Source: Colwellia sp. MB3u-41
Lineage (GTDB): Bacteria; Pseudomonadota; Gammaproteobacteria; Enterobacterales; Alteromonadaceae
Assembly (NCBI RefSeq): GCF_014076845.1
Contig: NZ_JACGUT010000077.1
Coordinates: 124,001 to 188,000 of the forward strand
DNA length: 64,000 nucleotides
Direction: 5' to 3'
Made by a program: the position numbers and the translations under genes. The notes below the pieces were generated by a model. The model did no database searches and had not been told where the DNA came from. It saw nothing but the letters and a program-made list of their open reading frames with translations. Shown here piece by piece: positions 1 to 9,689 of this stretch (the first letter of the stretch is position 1; each line of letters begins with the position of its first letter).

Positions 1-528
1 TTGCATATATCGTGCAAGCACTAATAAATCTGTTTTATAACAGGTTAATAATTCTTGTAATTGGCTTTCTTGTTGCTCTTTTGTCGACGCGGTAATCGGT
101 AAATGATGAAAAGGAATGTTATGCCAATTGACCAAAGCTTCGCAGTCTTGATGATTAGAAATAACCGCCGCTACATTGATGGGTAAAACTCCAGCCTTAA
201 CTTTTGTTAGTAAAGACACCAAGCAATGATCGTCTTTAGAAACCGCAACAACAACCTTAGGAAAATTATCACGCGCTCTTAATTGAAAATTCATCGCCAG
301 TGGCAGGGCTAATTCGGCTATTGCTTCGCGGAATTGTACAATTGAAACCGTTAAGTTTCTGTCGTCAAATGCGATACGCGAAAAAAAGGTGGCGGTATAG
401 GGGTCACTGTACTGGGAGGTTTCTGTAATAAAAGCGCCATGTTGATAAAGGCTTTGAGAAACTTTAGCTAATACGCCTGAGGTATCAGGGCATTGCCAAG
501 TTAAAATATAGTGATTAATGGGTTTCAT
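1..528 (-). CDS. purU: Formyltetrahydrofolate deformylase (5' part; runs off the window)
   Basis: This is the first 176 codons of PurU, which hydrolyses 10-formyl-THF to formate and THF and so feeds PurT and balances one-carbon units. It begins MKPINHYILTWQCPDTSG. Residues 1-80 form the N-terminal ACT domain. After it comes the formyltransferase-like domain, with the family-typical stretches FPKVVVAVSKDDHCL, VAAVISNHQDC and, near the edge, LLVLARYMQ. The ATG at 526-528 follows an AT-rich leader. The frame is open to base 1, so the C-terminal third, including the catalytic Asp/His region, lies outside the window. The family assignment is secure from the translated sequence. Confidence 0.93.
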   Translation of the reverse strand, partial: MKPINHYILTWQCPDTSGVLAKVSQSLYQHGAFITETSQYSDPYTATFFSRIAFDDRNLTVSIVQFREAIAELALPLAMNFQLRARDNFPKVVVAVSKDDHCLVSLLTKVKAGVLPINVAAVISNHQDCEALVNWHNIPFHHLPITASTKEQQESQLQELLTCYKTDLLVLARYMQ

Positions 529-640
529 CCCTGACTCCAAAAAATAATGAATATGGAGCCAGTGTGACAGGTTTCTAATCAAGCAATTAGTTTATTGCGC
601 TATAAGTTAAATTTTTATTAAATCTAAATAGCGGGCGAAA

Positions 641-895
641 TTAATCGTCGCTCTTTTCACCAGAATTAGGCTGATGAACTTTATGAAAGTTCTTAATAAA
701 AAGTGCTTCAACTTTTTCTCGGGCCCAAGGTGTTTTACGTAAAAATTTTAAGGTTGAATTAATACTTGGATCTTCGGTAAAGCATTTTATTTTTATTTGT
801 TGGCTAAGGGCAGGGTAACCAAAATATTCAACGAGTTCGGTAACAAGCGCTTTTAAGGTGATGCCATGAAGAGGGTTGAAAGGTTGATTGTCCAT
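641..895 (-). CDS. VF530/DUF2132 family small protein
   Basis: An 84-aa protein carrying the family signature NPLHGITL near residue 7, [21 protein letters not shown] in the middle and a KVEALF helix after it. That pattern is diagnostic of the VF530 (DUF2132) family of small helical proteins found in marine gammaproteobacteria, which are described as possible DNA binders. The length is normal for the family and the C-terminal dozen residues are polar and probably disordered. It stands alone between purU and a chemoreceptor, so context gives no further clue. The family is clear and the function unknown. Confidence 0.8.
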   Translation of the reverse strand: MDNQPFNPLHGITLKALVTELVEYFGYPALSQQIKIKCFTEDPSINSTLKFLRKTPWAREKVEALFIKNFHKVHQPNSGEKSDD

Positions 896-1055
896 AAAGG
901 TAAGTAGAATATTATTAATAAAAATATAAAACTATTTTATCAGATTAATTTTGAAGTTGCTTTCAAAAATTAAATGTAACAGGAAGTTGGCTCTAGCTTT
1001 TTGGAGTGATATGGTAATGTAATAAGATTGAATGATGAAGTAAGAGAGTTAGTGA

Positions 1056-2936
1056 GTGTTTAGATTAAAATTTTCCCACAAAATAATTATTGCTACTACC
1101 GTATTATTATTAATAGCCCTGTCAGCATCCACATCAATTAATTATATATTTTTGAAAGATAATACCCAAAAAAACCTTAATAATGCGATTGATGAAATAG
1201 GACGTTCTGTCTCTGGAAATATTGCTAATTGGTTAACGAACCGCTTACAAATAATTGATGCAGTGGCGCTAAATATAACTGATATTAATGATGATGAAGA
1301 AATTTTTCATGGGGTTCAACAAGCGGTAAAAGCGGGGAAGATGAAAAATACTTTTGTCGGACTCGCCAGTACTGGCAAATTTATTCTTGATGATCTCACG
1401 ATAAAACTTCCTGAAGGTTTTGATATTCGCCAGCGCCCTTGGTATTTATTAGCAAAAGCAGGGCGTAAGTCTTCTTTTACTGAAACTTACATTGATGCGA
1501 CGACGGATCAAAAAGTGTTAACTGCAGTCGCGCCTATTTTAAAAGATAATCAGTTTGTTGGGGCCGCAGGAGGGGATATTTTTCTAGATGAGATTTCATC
1601 TATTTTGAATGAAATTGATTTTCTTGATTTAGGCTACGCCTATTTAGTGACATCAAAAGGAAAAATATTAAGTCATCCTGATGATAAATATGTCGATAAA
1701 GATGTTAGTGAGTTATTGGGGCAATCACCGCCATTTCTGAGTGACTTAAATGAAATTAATAACAAGACCATTGTTTCCTTTATTCCCATTAAAGGTATTG
1801 AATCGGTTGATTGGTATGTGGGTGTTGTACTTGATAGCGAAAAAGCTTATCAACCTATGGTTAATTCTAGAAATATAGCAATTGTTGTCGTTATTGTGAG
1901 CCTTTTAGCAACAATCATTCTTTTGCATCTATTATTTAGTTATTTAATGAAGCCAATTCATACTTTAAACCTGGCTATAAAAGGTATTTCTCGAGGTGAT
2001 GGCGATTTAACCGAACGTATATTGGTGGATAGCCAAGATGAGTTTGGAGAGTTATCACAAAACTTTAATGGCATTATTGAGACGATGCATCATTCGATGA
2101 AAAAAGTTAAAGAATCTGCTGCCAACCTAGAGCAGCAAATTGACCAGGTGCGAAAAAGCTCGCAAGTAGGTATTGATATGGCAGACCAACAGCTTAATCG
2201 TGGCGAGAGTGTCTCGACAGCGGTAACAGAACTTAACCATTCGTCACAAGAAATTTCTACCAATGCCGTTACTGCATCAGATTTAACATCAGGAATGCGA
2301 GCGCAGTCAAATGAAGGGCTAGCGGCACTCAACGACAATATTCAATCTATTGGGCATTTATCAAAAATAATGACTCAGTCAAGTGATGAAATTGAGAAGC
2401 TCAGCAGTGAAACTAAAAATATAGCCAGTATTTTAGATGTGATAAAAGGCGTTAGTTCTCAAACTAATTTACTTGCGCTAAATGCGGCTATTGAAGCGGC
2501 TCGAGCTGGAGAAGCTGGTCGAGGTTTTGCTGTTGTGTCTGATGAAGTTAGAGAGCTAGCACAGCGTACCCAAGAAGCAGCGCTTGAAATTGAAACTATG
2601 ATTAATAATCTGGAAATGGGTACCAATGCGGTTGTCACTTCTATGGCAGAAAGCCAAAGAAATAGTACTAATAGTGTCGAAAAAGCCACTATTGCTGATG
2701 AAAAAATGCAATTAATTATTCATACTTTACAACAGGTCGACAATGAAAATCATGCAGTAACACAAGCGACCCAACAACAAGTTAATGTGATTCACTCTAT
2801 TGATGAAGATATATTAAAACTGATGGACTTAAATCAGCAAGGTGTACAAAATTTACAGCAAACACAACAAGCCTGTGACAGCTTACAACAAGAGTTTACG
2901 GGCTTGAATGACCTTGTAGGTAAATTTAAAGTGTAA
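1056..2936 (+). CDS. Methyl-accepting chemotaxis protein with dCache-type sensor
   Basis: A 626-aa transmembrane chemoreceptor. TM1 is at about residues 9-29. A periplasmic double-Cache-like sensor covers about 35-270 (contains [10 protein letters not shown] and [13 protein letters not shown], typical of dCache_1). TM2 is at about 273-293, a HAMP domain at about 294-348 ([24 protein letters not shown] has the HAMP DLT motif), then the long cytoplasmic signalling coiled coil. The CheA/CheW-binding hairpin tip is intact ([21 protein letters not shown] and [13 protein letters not shown]). The start is a GTG at 1056 preceded by AAGAGAG; nearby in-frame ATGs are closed by a stop. Dipole Cache domains bind amino acids or similar small ligands, but the ligand here cannot be read. 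A strong hairpin follows the stop. A degenerate second receptor gene lies convergent to it. Confidence 0.93.
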   Translation: MFRLKFSHKIIIATTVLLLIALSASTSINYIFLKDNTQKNLNNAIDEIGRSVSGNIANWLTNRLQIIDAVALNITDINDDEEIFHGVQQAVKAGKMKNTFVGLASTGKFILDDLTIKLPEGFDIRQRPWYLLAKAGRKSSFTETYIDATTDQKVLTAVAPILKDNQFVGAAGGDIFLDEISSILNEIDFLDLGYAYLVTSKGKILSHPDDKYVDKDVSELLGQSPPFLSDLNEINNKTIVSFIPIKGIESVDWYVGVVLDSEKAYQPMVNSRNIAIVVVIVSLLATIILLHLLFSYLMKPIHTLNLAIKGISRGDGDLTERILVDSQDEFGELSQNFNGIIETMHHSMKKVKESAANLEQQIDQVRKSSQVGIDMADQQLNRGESVSTAVTELNHSSQEISTNAVTASDLTSGMRAQSNEGLAALNDNIQSIGHLSKIMTQSSDEIEKLSSETKNIASILDVIKGVSSQTNLLALNAAIEAARAGEAGRGFAVVSDEVRELAQRTQEAALEIETMINNLEMGTNAVVTSMAESQRNSTNSVEKATIADEKMQLIIHTLQQVDNENHAVTQATQQQVNVIHSIDEDILKLMDLNQQGVQNLQQTQQACDSLQQEFTGLNDLVGKFKV

Positions 2937-2938
2937 AA

Positions 2939-2977
2939 ATATGGCTAGATTTAATGTGGTCTAGCCATATCGTTTTT
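2939..2977. terminator. Bidirectional hairpin terminator
   Basis: An 11-bp perfect inverted repeat (2939-2949 with 2960-2970, 10-nt loop) lies just after the chemoreceptor stop codon at 2936 and is followed by CGTTTTT. It overlaps the 3' end of the convergent degenerate receptor. Flanking runs of A on one side and T on the other suit termination from either direction. Confidence 0.75.
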
Positions 2978-4256
2978 AACGAGACTACGTAATATAAAGT
3001 GGCTTATAGTTTCAGCGACTTCCTTACTATTCTTTTTCAAATCGACGCTTGCTAAAGCCAATTTTTCGGTTGTTGTAATCGATTCGCTTGTCATTCCTGC
3101 TAAGTCACTAATCGGTAAATACACTTCATCAGCAACCACGGCCTTGCTCTCCCGCTCTTGCTGCTTCAATGGCCGCATTCAATGCTAATAAATTAGTTTG
3201 TTCAGCCATACCTCGAATGACGAGTACAGTGCCAATATTCTGTGACTCTTCCACTAAATGGGTGATCACATCACTGACTTTATTAATATCCTTTGATAAC
3301 CCTGTGAATTGAAAAATGGTGGTGGAAACAATTTTCTTACTTGATATGGTATTTTCTCTTGCTTGTTCTGCGGCTTTTTCTGCCGCTTCTGCATTGCTAC
3401 TGACTTCTCGAATATTTGCCGTCATTTGCTCCATTGCTGCAGCAACTTGCGTGGTATTGTCGCTTTGCATCTGTACAAAATCATTATTACTTTGACTCAT
3501 TTCAGAGAGTAATTCTGCACTTTGCATGACATGGTTTGTTCGGGTTGATATTTCTACTAACGACAAGCGCATTTTATCAGTAAATAAATTAAAGTAATGA
3601 GATAAACCTGATATTTCATCGTTACCTTTATTGTCTAATCGTTTGGTAAGGTCGCCGTCACCTTCAGCCATGTTTTTCATAAGATCAGAGGCGGTCTGTG
3701 CGGGAACCAAAATATTTATTGCTAATAATATACAATGAACCCCATAGCAACAGCCAACAAAAATGACACTAATAATAGGAGGTTACGTTGTTCAGCATAA
3801 ATGTTATCAACTGGTTTTTCTAAGCCAGGTTTAGGCCATTTATAAGGCATACAGCCTTGGCCTTTTTCTTTAACAATATCGACCATATTAAGAAACAACG
3901 GCGTACCATCAGGATCCTTTACTTGCCCAACCGGTTTATTATTTAATTGTGGTTTGAAAGGATGTATGATCATATGAGGTTATAAATCGTTTAGCTAAAC
4001 ATCATTATTATTGTCATAACGAAAGCTTGATAATATTGATATTGCTTGTTCTTGGGCTTGCTTTTCTATGATTTTACCCGACAACTGTAATTGATGAAAA
4101 TGCTCAAGAATGCTGACAGCACCTTCAACTTCCTGTTGTACTTTTTCTTGCTGTTGCGTGTAAAGCGTTTGATAAACTGACACTACTAAGAATTGCTAGT
4201 CTGCTGATGATTAAGCTTAGACGAGATTTAATAGTTAATTGACGCAATAACTTCAT
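2951..4256 (-). pseudogene. Degenerate methyl-accepting chemotaxis protein (sCache/dCache_2-type sensor)
   Basis: Remains of a second chemoreceptor read from an ATG at 4256 (MKLLRQLTIKSRL). Lesions in order are: a frameshift near 4185-4200; two in-frame stops around 3985-3997, one replacing the Trp of the usual WLND motif (TAG) and one replacing a Gln (TAA) before PHMIIHPFKP; an apparent in-frame deletion of about 20 codons between WPKPGLEKPV and IYAEQRN, where Cache domains normally carry the second half of the fold; a frameshift near 3722 just after TM2; and another frameshift near 3130-3175 with loss of part of the signalling arm. The HAMP (AEGDGDLTKRL) and hairpin-tip ([21 protein letters not shown]) segments are still recognisable. 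It faces the intact receptor tail-to-tail. With this many lesions sequencing error is not a credible cause. Confidence 0.88.
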
Positions 4257-4327
4257 CGAGTCCTCATATTCTTTATTAGTTTTAAACTAAGAACAGGAGA
4301 TTTTATCAAAAACACCTAGGCTATGAA

Positions 4328-4360
4328 ATAAAAATGCCGATGAATTAACTTCAATCGGCA
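4328..4360 (-). terminator. Rho-independent terminator of the peroxiredoxin-glutaredoxin gene
   Basis: TGCCGATGAA at 4335-4344 pairs with TTCAATCGGCA at 4350-4360 (one bulged base). On the minus strand the hairpin is followed by TTTTTATTT. It sits 30 nt past the stop of the minus-strand gene ending at 4390. Confidence 0.7.
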
Positions 4361-4389
4361 TAGCGTCTTAAGGTAAATGTCAGTTTGAA

Positions 4390-5124
4390 TTAACCAAAAT
4401 AAGTGGCTAAATCTTCACTACCACCAATATGCTTACCATCAATAAAAACTTGTGGTACGGTATCCGCGTTTGTAATTGCACGGAACATTGAGATATTTAC
4501 ATCATTACCAACGATTAATTCTTCAAACTTTAGGCCTTTGCTGGTTAATAATGCTTTCGCTTTTTTACAAAATGGACAGTCTGGCTTGCTAAATATGGTT
4601 ATTTCTTGGGATTGAACTGCATCAGGGTTAATGTAACCAAGCATGGTATCGGCATCAGAGACTTCAAATGGGTCGCCGGGCAAGTTAGGTTCAATGAACA
4701 TTTTTTCTATAATGCCATTTTTTACTAACATCGAGTAACGCCAGCTGCGCTTTCCAAAACCAATTTCTTTTTTATCAACCAATAAGCCCATCGCTTCGGT
4801 AAAATCACCATTTCCATCAGGAATAAAGCTAATATTGTCGGCATCTTTATCTTGCGCCCAAGCATTCATCACAAAAGTGTCATTAACAGACATACAAATT
4901 ATTTCATCAACGCCATTAGCGGCAAATTTTTTCGCAAGTTCATTGTATCTTGGTAAATGTGAAGATGAACAAGTGGGTGTAAAAGCACCCGGTAATGAAA
5001 AAACAATAACCGTTTTATTGGCAAAGATATCATCACTATTACGACTTGCCCAACCGTCAGGAGTAATGATTGGAAAAGTAGTATTTGGCACTTGTTGTGT
5101 TTCTTTGTTCGTAAACATAGTCAC
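4390..5124 (-). CDS. Hybrid peroxiredoxin-glutaredoxin (Prx5-Grx)
   Basis: A 244-aa fusion of a Prx5-type peroxiredoxin (about residues 5-165) and a glutaredoxin (about 170-244). The peroxidatic cysteine is about residue 52 in FTPTCSSSHLPRY, and the glutaredoxin active site CPFC is near 182-185, followed by the TVPQVFIDGKHIGG glutathione-binding segment. Such hybrids (as in Haemophilus and Vibrio) reduce H2O2 and alkyl hydroperoxides, the Grx domain recycling the Prx domain with glutathione, in the cytosol. The length fits the family. It is monocistronic, with its own terminator downstream. No clear OxyR site was seen in the 135-nt upstream gap. Confidence 0.95.
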   Translation of the reverse strand: MTMFTNKETQQVPNTTFPIITPDGWASRNSDDIFANKTVIVFSLPGAFTPTCSSSHLPRYNELAKKFAANGVDEIICMSVNDTFVMNAWAQDKDADNISFIPDGNGDFTEAMGLLVDKKEIGFGKRSWRYSMLVKNGIIEKMFIEPNLPGDPFEVSDADTMLGYINPDAVQSQEITIFSKPDCPFCKKAKALLTSKGLKFEELIVGNDVNISMFRAITNADTVPQVFIDGKHIGGSEDLATYFG

Positions 5125-5259
5125 TCTCTTTGATTGATTTGGATGGGGGGAATTAGGATAGTATGGTTGAATAAAGCGATTTAATAAAGTGATATAAATA
5201 ACTCATAACGATTGATTAAAGCGATTAACAATAAACAATTTATATTATTAATAACAGGA

Positions 5260-8200
5260 CTATCGCGATGCTGATAATAACCAGCAACTAATTTCTTCAG
5301 TAAGAATATCTAGTTGTAAACAAAGCTGTGTAGCAGATATTTTTATATCTTCACCATTTTCTGCTGTTGCTTGTTTACTGATATTATTTATTGTTTTGGA
5401 TATTTCATTATGGGCAAAGTATCGAGTACTCCCCTTTAGTTTATGAGCCAGTGCCTGTATATATTTATGATCAGGTTTTTGGATTGCACTTAACCATTGT
5501 TGTTTTTCTTTTTGCCAAGAGGCAATAAAAAGTTGGCCAACATTTTTACTCAACTCAATATCGTGTTCATTATTTTTTAGTAGCATAGCTAAGTCAAAGA
5601 GGGTGAAATTCTGTTGCGTTAATTTCTGTTTCTGCTGTTTTTTCAATAACTGCCGATAGGCATTGTTAAGTTTATTCGTGATTTCCTCTTGTGGGCAAGG
5701 CTTCGCCATGTAGTCATCAAACCCGGCAGCGCTGCACTTTTCTGCCGCACCACTTAGCGCATCAGCAGTCACGGCAATTAACCAAAGAGGACGGTTTTGA
5801 ATATTTTTCGTCAGTGTTTGAGCAAGTTCAAAGCCATCAATATTAGGCATGTGACAGTCAGAAATTATAATGTCATAAGCTTCTTTTTCATGTAAATCTA
5901 AAGCTTCCTTACCGTCGTAAGCAATATCAGCCTTAATATTTAGTCGTTCAAGTTGGGCACTGAGCACCTTAACATTGACTAAGTTATCTTCAGCAATAAG
6001 TATACGGAGGCCTTTAAAACGATCATCGTCAGCAGCATTAACTAAACGAGTATTGCTGCGGCGGTTATCAGTTGTGCTCTCTAAACTTGATTGCTTTAAT
6101 TTTAAAGTAAAATGGAAGGAGCTACCTTGCTTAATAGTTGAGTCAATTTTAATTTCGCTGCCCATAGCAGTAATTATTTCTTGGCAAATACTTAACCCTA
6201 ACCCGGTACCACCATACTTTCGCGTGATGTCATCATCGGCTTGAATAAAAGGGGTAAATAAAAAGTTTAGTTTGTTTGCTGCTATTCCCATACCAGTATC
6301 TTTAACATCAAAGTAAAGTGTGTCATAGGTGTTGTTATTAATCATCTCACTTTTAAGTAAAGAGACAATGAGGTCAATTTGTCCTTTTTCGGTGAATTTA
6401 ACGGCATTACTGAGCAAGTTATTAAGCACTTGTGTGAAACGAGTAGGGTCGGTCAAATAGCAATGGGTTATTTGACTGTCTATTTGTAAGTTAATATCTA
6501 GCGCTTTATATGGTTCTATGTGATTAAAGCCACTAATAATATTTTTACACAGTAAATGAAAATTTACGGGTACAGACTCTAAAGTAAGCTTACCTGCGTC
6601 CATTTTTGAAAAGTCGAGTACGTCATTTAATAAAGCTAATAAATTGGTTGCTGAACCTTGCAACGTTTCAAGTAAATCACTCTGTTCTTTATTTAAAGAG
6701 GTAAACGCAAGCGCTTCTGCCATGCCTAAAACACCATTCATCGGGGTTCGAATTTCGTGACTCATACGAGCAAGAAAAGTTATTTTGGCTTGAGCTGATT
6801 TTTCTGCTTCTGTTTTTGCCGATTCAGCAATCGCCAAGGCATGTTCAATCTTTTCTTGTGCAAGTTTTCTTAGCCTGAGTTGACGGTAATAAATCCAAAA
6901 AATAATGAGACCAAAAAGCATAATCGCCGCAAATAAATAACTGACTTTCCGATAAGCATTAGCAATTTGCTTATCGGCATTATTATCATGAAAGGCTGAC
7001 TGGCTCCATTTAGCATAAAGTTGCTCATAGCCTGTTGCAGAGATACTTTTGATGGTGCGATTGAGTAAGCTGATAACCTCATCATGGCCAAGTTTACTGG
7101 CAAAAGAGAATTGAGCACTATCGTTAAATTTTATTAAGGGTTGGCTTGTTAAGTTTGATAAGCGGTTTTCTTTAATTAAATAGGAAGAGATTAGTGACCC
7201 TCCTATAAATACATCAGACTCGCCCAATGACACTGAAGAAATAGCCTTGATCATCGAGTCGAAGTAATTAATATTGGCAAAAGGTAGTTTTTCTTTTATT
7301 AATTTTGTGACATTAAAGTCATTGACCACGGCAATATTCTGGTTAGCAATGCCACTTATTCCATCTATTATGGTGTCATTATGACGGTAGACCATACTAT
7401 AATTGGCTTTTAAATAGGGTGTCGAAAAGTTGAGTTTTTCTGCTCGTTCCTTATTGTACTCCACGAGGGGAAGTACATTGATTTTTTGTTGTTCTAAATA
7501 GGTGAAAACTTGTTCTATATTATTTAAATAAACGGGTTTGTAAACAATACCCGTTCGCTCTGTTGAAATATTGAATAAATCAATTGTGAAACCTCGCTCA
7601 GTAATGTGATTAAAGTTTTTAGTAATAATATAGGGAGGAAAACCATTGGCAAGGACAGAAAAATAGAGTTGATTATGGTCAATAATAAAATCTTTTTCTG
7701 CAAAAGATAAATGAGTGAAATAACGACCAAACGTTAAGGATATATCTCCTTTATTTAATTCTAAATATTTATTACTCCATAACTCAGCTTGCTGTTGACT
7801 TACCGAGCGAATGCCATCGTTAATTTCATGCATTAGCATTCTTTCGTTTTTGTTGACTGCAAAACGAAAGTAAATTTCAGGAACTTCATTCTTCGTTATA
7901 TGAAAAGCACCACTGATATTATATTCGTTTAATTTTTCATTAAGTAACCAAGGTTCTGTTGCATATAATGCATCATACTTTTGATAATCACCCAGTAATT
8001 TGTCAATATCTTGGTAATAATAACGATCGATATGATCGCTGAGAAATCCCAGTGTTGATTGCTCTTTGGAATATATCCCTATTTGCATACCATCACTTTT
8101 ATTACTTTGGATGCGACGGTAAACTCTTTGTTTCCACTTAGCGTAAGGAATACTGAAAAATATGTTTGGCTGCTCTTTTTGGTAGCGGGTCATGGCAATA

Positions 8201-8526
8201 ATATCGATACTATTATTTGCCAGCGATTGATAAGCCTTATCTGTCGACATATAGCTAAATGAAACTTCACGTTGATTATCTATTGCCCAAATTTGCCAGT
8301 ACTCTTTGAGAAAATTGACGAGTAGTTGGAATTTTTCTCCAGAGGCCTCATTGATTGATGATCTGTCGGGTAGGGCTATTTTGAGGGGAGAATTATTTCT
8401 ATTGGGTGGTTGTTCTGCATAAACACCGCATGTGATTAATAAAATACTGCAAAATAGCGTACGTTTAATCCAACAAATTGGGTACCTAAAAATGCGCTGT
8501 AAGTTACTTATAGTGTCATCATTCAT
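5260..8526 (-). CDS. BvgS/EvgS-like hybrid sensor histidine kinase with two periplasmic SBP_bac_3 domains
   Basis: A 1088-aa unorthodox sensor kinase. Order: an uncleaved or cleaved N-terminal hydrophobic segment (about 23-38), two tandem extracytoplasmic solute-binding-protein family 3 (Venus flytrap) domains (about 45-260 and 285-510), one TM helix (about 527-547), HisKA with the phospho-acceptor His near 590 (MSHEIRTPMNGVLG), HATPase_c (about 695-815; DTGMGIAANKLNFLF), a receiver domain (about 845-965; acceptor Asp in ISDCHMPNIDGFEL) and a C-terminal Hpt domain with His near 1025 (ALAHKLKGS). This is the full four-step phosphorelay minus the DNA-binding regulator. No response regulator gene adjoins it, so the partner is elsewhere. 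VFT domains of this class sense small ligands or inhibitors; the ligand is unknown. Confidence 0.94.
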   Translation of the reverse strand: MNDDTISNLQRIFRYPICWIKRTLFCSILLITCGVYAEQPPNRNNSPLKIALPDRSSINEASGEKFQLLVNFLKEYWQIWAIDNQREVSFSYMSTDKAYQSLANNSIDIIAMTRYQKEQPNIFFSIPYAKWKQRVYRRIQSNKSDGMQIGIYSKEQSTLGFLSDHIDRYYYQDIDKLLGDYQKYDALYATEPWLLNEKLNEYNISGAFHITKNEVPEIYFRFAVNKNERMLMHEINDGIRSVSQQQAELWSNKYLELNKGDISLTFGRYFTHLSFAEKDFIIDHNQLYFSVLANGFPPYIITKNFNHITERGFTIDLFNISTERTGIVYKPVYLNNIEQVFTYLEQQKINVLPLVEYNKERAEKLNFSTPYLKANYSMVYRHNDTIIDGISGIANQNIAVVNDFNVTKLIKEKLPFANINYFDSMIKAISSVSLGESDVFIGGSLISSYLIKENRLSNLTSQPLIKFNDSAQFSFASKLGHDEVISLLNRTIKSISATGYEQLYAKWSQSAFHDNNADKQIANAYRKVSYLFAAIMLFGLIIFWIYYRQLRLRKLAQEKIEHALAIAESAKTEAEKSAQAKITFLARMSHEIRTPMNGVLGMAEALAFTSLNKEQSDLLETLQGSATNLLALLNDVLDFSKMDAGKLTLESVPVNFHLLCKNIISGFNHIEPYKALDINLQIDSQITHCYLTDPTRFTQVLNNLLSNAVKFTEKGQIDLIVSLLKSEMINNNTYDTLYFDVKDTGMGIAANKLNFLFTPFIQADDDITRKYGGTGLGLSICQEIITAMGSEIKIDSTIKQGSSFHFTLKLKQSSLESTTDNRRSNTRLVNAADDDRFKGLRILIAEDNLVNVKVLSAQLERLNIKADIAYDGKEALDLHEKEAYDIIISDCHMPNIDGFELAQTLTKNIQNRPLWLIAVTADALSGAAEKCSAAGFDDYMAKPCPQEEITNKLNNAYRQLLKKQQKQKLTQQNFTLFDLAMLLKNNEHDIELSKNVGQLFIASWQKEKQQWLSAIQKPDHKYIQALAHKLKGSTRYFAHNEISKTINNISKQATAENGEDIKISATQLCLQLDILTEEISCWLLSASR

Positions 8527-8850
8527 TGTTTGATTTTTAGGTCTACATGAGAGAGTAAAAGTTAATTTTTATAAAAGACACTCTATGCTATAAGTCGCTA
8601 ACCAGCAAATATATTTAGCAATATTAAGGAGAAACAGCCTGATAAACATACATTATAAACCACTACCAATCTCTTTAAATCTAATCAAGGTTATATTTTT
8701 ATGTGTAAAGAAGATGATAAGTGCAGTGAACAAATGACGAGAAAATTTATTAAAAAAACGGTAGTTTATAAAAGTCTTAAAGGCTCTTTTTTCGCGGATC
8801 TCATAGAACAATAAATTTGCGTGCGATAGCAACTGCATGATAAATTAGTC
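8527..8850. other. Intergenic stretch with no supported gene
   Basis: This A+T-rich gap separates the start of the sensor kinase gene from the hut operon. It must hold the kinase promoter (minus strand) and the hut promoter (plus). A possible sigma-70 pair for hut is TTGCGT at 8817-8822 with TGATAAAT around 8838-8845. A short minus-strand frame (8653-8838) has no ribosome site or recognisable content. Confidence 0.5.
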
Positions 8851-8870
8851 TATACAAGTTGTATATACAA
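8851..8870. promoter_or_regulatory. HutC-type operator in front of hutG
   Basis: TTGTATATACAA at 8859-8870 is a perfect 12-bp palindrome that matches the known operator core of the GntR-family histidine-utilisation repressor HutC (TGTATATACA). It overlaps a second palindrome, TATACAA-G-TTGTATA at 8851-8865, so two overlapping sites may be present. The site lies 13 nt before the hutG start codon, downstream of the candidate -10, where a bound repressor would block transcription. Urocanate is the known inducer of HutC; hutC itself is not in this window. Confidence 0.78.
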
Positions 8871-8883
8871 TTAGAGGGTTAAA

Positions 8884-9675
8884 ATGTCTGATACCTATAC
8901 GTTGATAAAAGGTCGTATTCCGTTACTGATTAGTATGCCACATAATGGTGAAAATTTACCTAGCGACATTGCTCGTAAAATGACAGATCAAGGTAAAAAA
9001 GTGGCCGATACAGACTGGCATAAAGACAAACTTTATGCTTTTGCACAAGCGCTAGGTGCCTATATTATTATGCCAAAGTATAGCCGTTATGTTATTGATC
9101 TTAATCGAGACCCTAAAGGTGTTGATTTGTATCCAGGGGCAAATAGCACTGAACTTTGTCCGACGACTTCTTTTGATCTTGAATCACTTTACCTTGATGG
9201 ACAAGCACCTAATAAAGCTGAAATATCTCATCGAATAAGTACGTATTGGCAGCCCTATCATCAAGCATTAAAAACAACGTTAACTGATATTCAAACAGAA
9301 TTTGGTCAAGCTGTTTTACTTGAAGCACATTCTATTTTATCAAAAGTTCCTCGGTTTTTTGAGGGACAATTACCCGATTTTAATTTTGGCACGGCTGACG
9401 GTAAGAGTTGCGCGCCTGAATTAATAACGGCACTGCAAAATCTTGATTATTCACCTTATTCAATGATCACTAACGGACGGTTTAAAGGGGGCTTTATTAC
9501 CCGTGAATATGGCAAGCCAGAGAAAAACATTCATGCGGTACAGTTAGAACTATCCCAACGTACTTATATGAGTGAGCCTAGCCCTGAATATAACGAATCG
9601 TTGGCAAATGACGTTATTCCTAAGCTTGAACAATTAGTAAAAACATTGATTGAATTTTCGCAACAAAAAAATTAG
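8884..9675 (+). CDS. hutG: N-formylglutamate deformylase (amidohydrolase)
   Basis: A 263-aa zinc hydrolase that releases formate from N-formyl-L-glutamate, the last step of the five-step histidine degradation route used by pseudomonads and many marine gammaproteobacteria. Family features are the N-terminal LLISMPHNGE, VIDLNRDPKG, VLLEAHSI and the C-terminal VQLELSQRTYM. An AGAGGG ribosome site precedes the ATG at 8884. It is followed after 14 nt by hutF, which supplies its substrate, so the two form an operon behind a HutC-type operator. The pairing with hutF rather than a hutG-type formimidoylglutamase confirms the deformylase role. Confidence 0.95.
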   Translation: MSDTYTLIKGRIPLLISMPHNGENLPSDIARKMTDQGKKVADTDWHKDKLYAFAQALGAYIIMPKYSRYVIDLNRDPKGVDLYPGANSTELCPTTSFDLESLYLDGQAPNKAEISHRISTYWQPYHQALKTTLTDIQTEFGQAVLLEAHSILSKVPRFFEGQLPDFNFGTADGKSCAPELITALQNLDYSPYSMITNGRFKGGFITREYGKPEKNIHAVQLELSQRTYMSEPSPEYNESLANDVIPKLEQLVKTLIEFSQQKN

Positions 9676-9689
9676 CACAGGGATTATTG

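Noticed and set aside
8653-8838. A 61-codon minus-strand frame upstream of hutG
   Set aside because: No ribosome site, no recognisable motifs, and it covers the hut promoter region.
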